DNA from: Sphingobacteriales bacterium
GTDB taxonomy: Bacteria > Bacteroidota > Bacteroidia > Chitinophagales > Chitinophagaceae
Length of the DNA: 21,776 nucleotides
Assembly (NCBI GenBank): GCA_024640385.1
Contig: JAHEFC010000004.1
Span: 1-21,776, forward strand
Reading direction: 5' to 3'
Part shown: in pieces, positions 21,212-21,776 of the stretch
Numbering within the stretch: the first letter of the stretch is position 1
Layout of the letters: each line of letters starts with the position of its first letter
Made by a program: the position numbers and the translations under genes
Notes under the pieces: generated by a model
What the model was told of the DNA's origin: nothing
What the model saw: only the letters and a program-made list of their open reading frames with translations
The model's database searches: none

Positions 21212-21776
21212 ATGAACAAGGCAGTGGCAATGGTGCTGTTTGCATTGATCTCATTATTTGGACGGGCGCAGGAAGAAAATGCCAAGGGAATAACAGGCAA
21301 ATCTGTTAGTTACAGTATGTTCTGGACGGGCATTGAAACAAGTACAGTTTCATATTTCAATAATGATACAAAAGACAGCAGCGGTGTTCAGGCCTACCTC
21401 GCACCATACATCAACTACAACCACAAAAGTGGTTTCGGAATGAAATTAAAATCCTACTCGGTGCCATTCGGCAGTGATCCGGGATTTTACATGACATCTG
21501 TTCAACCATATTTTGCAAGGTATGACGGTAAGTTCTATCCTTATATTTCGTATACCAGGTACATTCAGCACGATAACCCATCCGTACCGTATTCGCCGAT
21601 ACAGAATGAAATTTATGCCCACCTCAGATTCAGGAACAGGATCATTGACCCATGGATAGGTGTGGATTATGGATTTGGAAAAGACAAACTGAACAACGAC
21701 GAACCAGCCAGTGATATCAATACTTTTATTGCGCTGTCTCATCTCTTCATCATATATCAGCCATTCAAGATCAGCA
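21212..21776 (+). CDS. Envelope protein, probable outer-membrane barrel, 3' end cut by window edge
   Basis: An open frame from the ATG at 21212 runs 188 codons to the window edge. Residues 1-18 are a signal peptide (MNKAVAMVLFALISLFGRAQ). The rest alternates as barrel-like strands: VSYSMFWTGIETSTVSYF, VQAYLAPYINYNHKSGFGMKLKSY, VQPYFARYDGKFYPYISYTRYIQ, IYAHLRFRNRIIDPWIGVDYGFGKD and FIALSHLFIIYQ. Pro, Tyr and Gly are frequent, as in outer-membrane beta-barrels of this phylum. I do not recognise a family from this part. It is divergent from the DUF6799-like genes, and an inverted repeat sits immediately upstream of the start. Confidence 0.72.
   Translation, partial: MNKAVAMVLFALISLFGRAQEENAKGITGKSVSYSMFWTGIETSTVSYFNNDTKDSSGVQAYLAPYINYNHKSGFGMKLKSYSVPFGSDPGFYMTSVQPYFARYDGKFYPYISYTRYIQHDNPSVPYSPIQNEIYAHLRFRNRIIDPWIGVDYGFGKDKLNNDEPASDINTFIALSHLFIIYQPFKIS

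Overview
The window looks like a chromosomal segment of a Bacteroidota bacterium, probably of the Chitinophagaceae type. The reasons are the dense complement of exported and outer-membrane proteins with short 'MKK...AQ' signal peptides, the absence of clear Shine-Dalgarno sites, several matches to the Bacteroidota -7 promoter element TAnnTTTG, and families typical of this phylum (DcaP-like porin, DUF2911, DUF6799-like, FucP/GluP-type sugar transporter). No rRNA, tRNA, CRISPR array, transposase or prophage gene was seen. The placement is inferred from composition and gene families only.

Layout. 1-866: start of a sugar:H+ symporter gene (minus), cut by the window edge. 888-1018: a long inverted repeat made of 8-base units. 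1019-2680: exported class C beta-lactamase-fold serine hydrolase (minus). 2730-3900: a hipB/hipA-like pair (minus) with its own promoter and a candidate operator. 4040-6097: a large exported protein of unknown function with a possible caspase-like His/Cys pair. 6265-7411: a small helical periplasmic protein and an outer-membrane barrel (plus), ended by a strong terminator. 7556-12534: a minus-strand cluster of DcaP-like porin, exported glutaminase, a second porin-like protein and an exported amidohydrolase. 12535-12821: a palindrome-rich divergent regulatory region. 12822-14966: two outer-membrane proteins (plus). 14967-18463: a regulatory module (minus): a membrane-bound sigma-54 activator, then an antibiotic-biosynthesis-monooxygenase-like protein and a CadC/TolB-like regulator. 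A near-consensus sigma-54 promoter and an upstream palindrome lie between the activator and the other two. 18615-19730: a DUF2911 + TPR protein (plus). 19731-19880: a second copy of the 8-base-unit inverted repeat, here wrapped around a terminator. 19877-21052: two tandem DUF6799-like paralogues (minus), one with a polyglutamine tail. 21212-end: start of another envelope protein (plus).

How genes work together. The 12534-7556 cluster suggests coordinated outer-membrane uptake plus periplasmic hydrolysis of amide-containing substrates. The 18463-14967 module suggests a membrane-sensed sigma-54 circuit whose target is the adjacent ABM-plus-regulator pair.

The most unusual feature is a set of six intergenic repeats built on strict 7- or 8-base lattices. 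They have four unrelated unit sequences: RCCGGWTA/GTGTGYTA 8-mers, ATTCCGT, GCAGGTA and AAAAGTC heptamers. All six begin within a few bases of a stop codon, and one supplies the stop codon itself. I treat this as the leading candidate for an undescribed genome feature.
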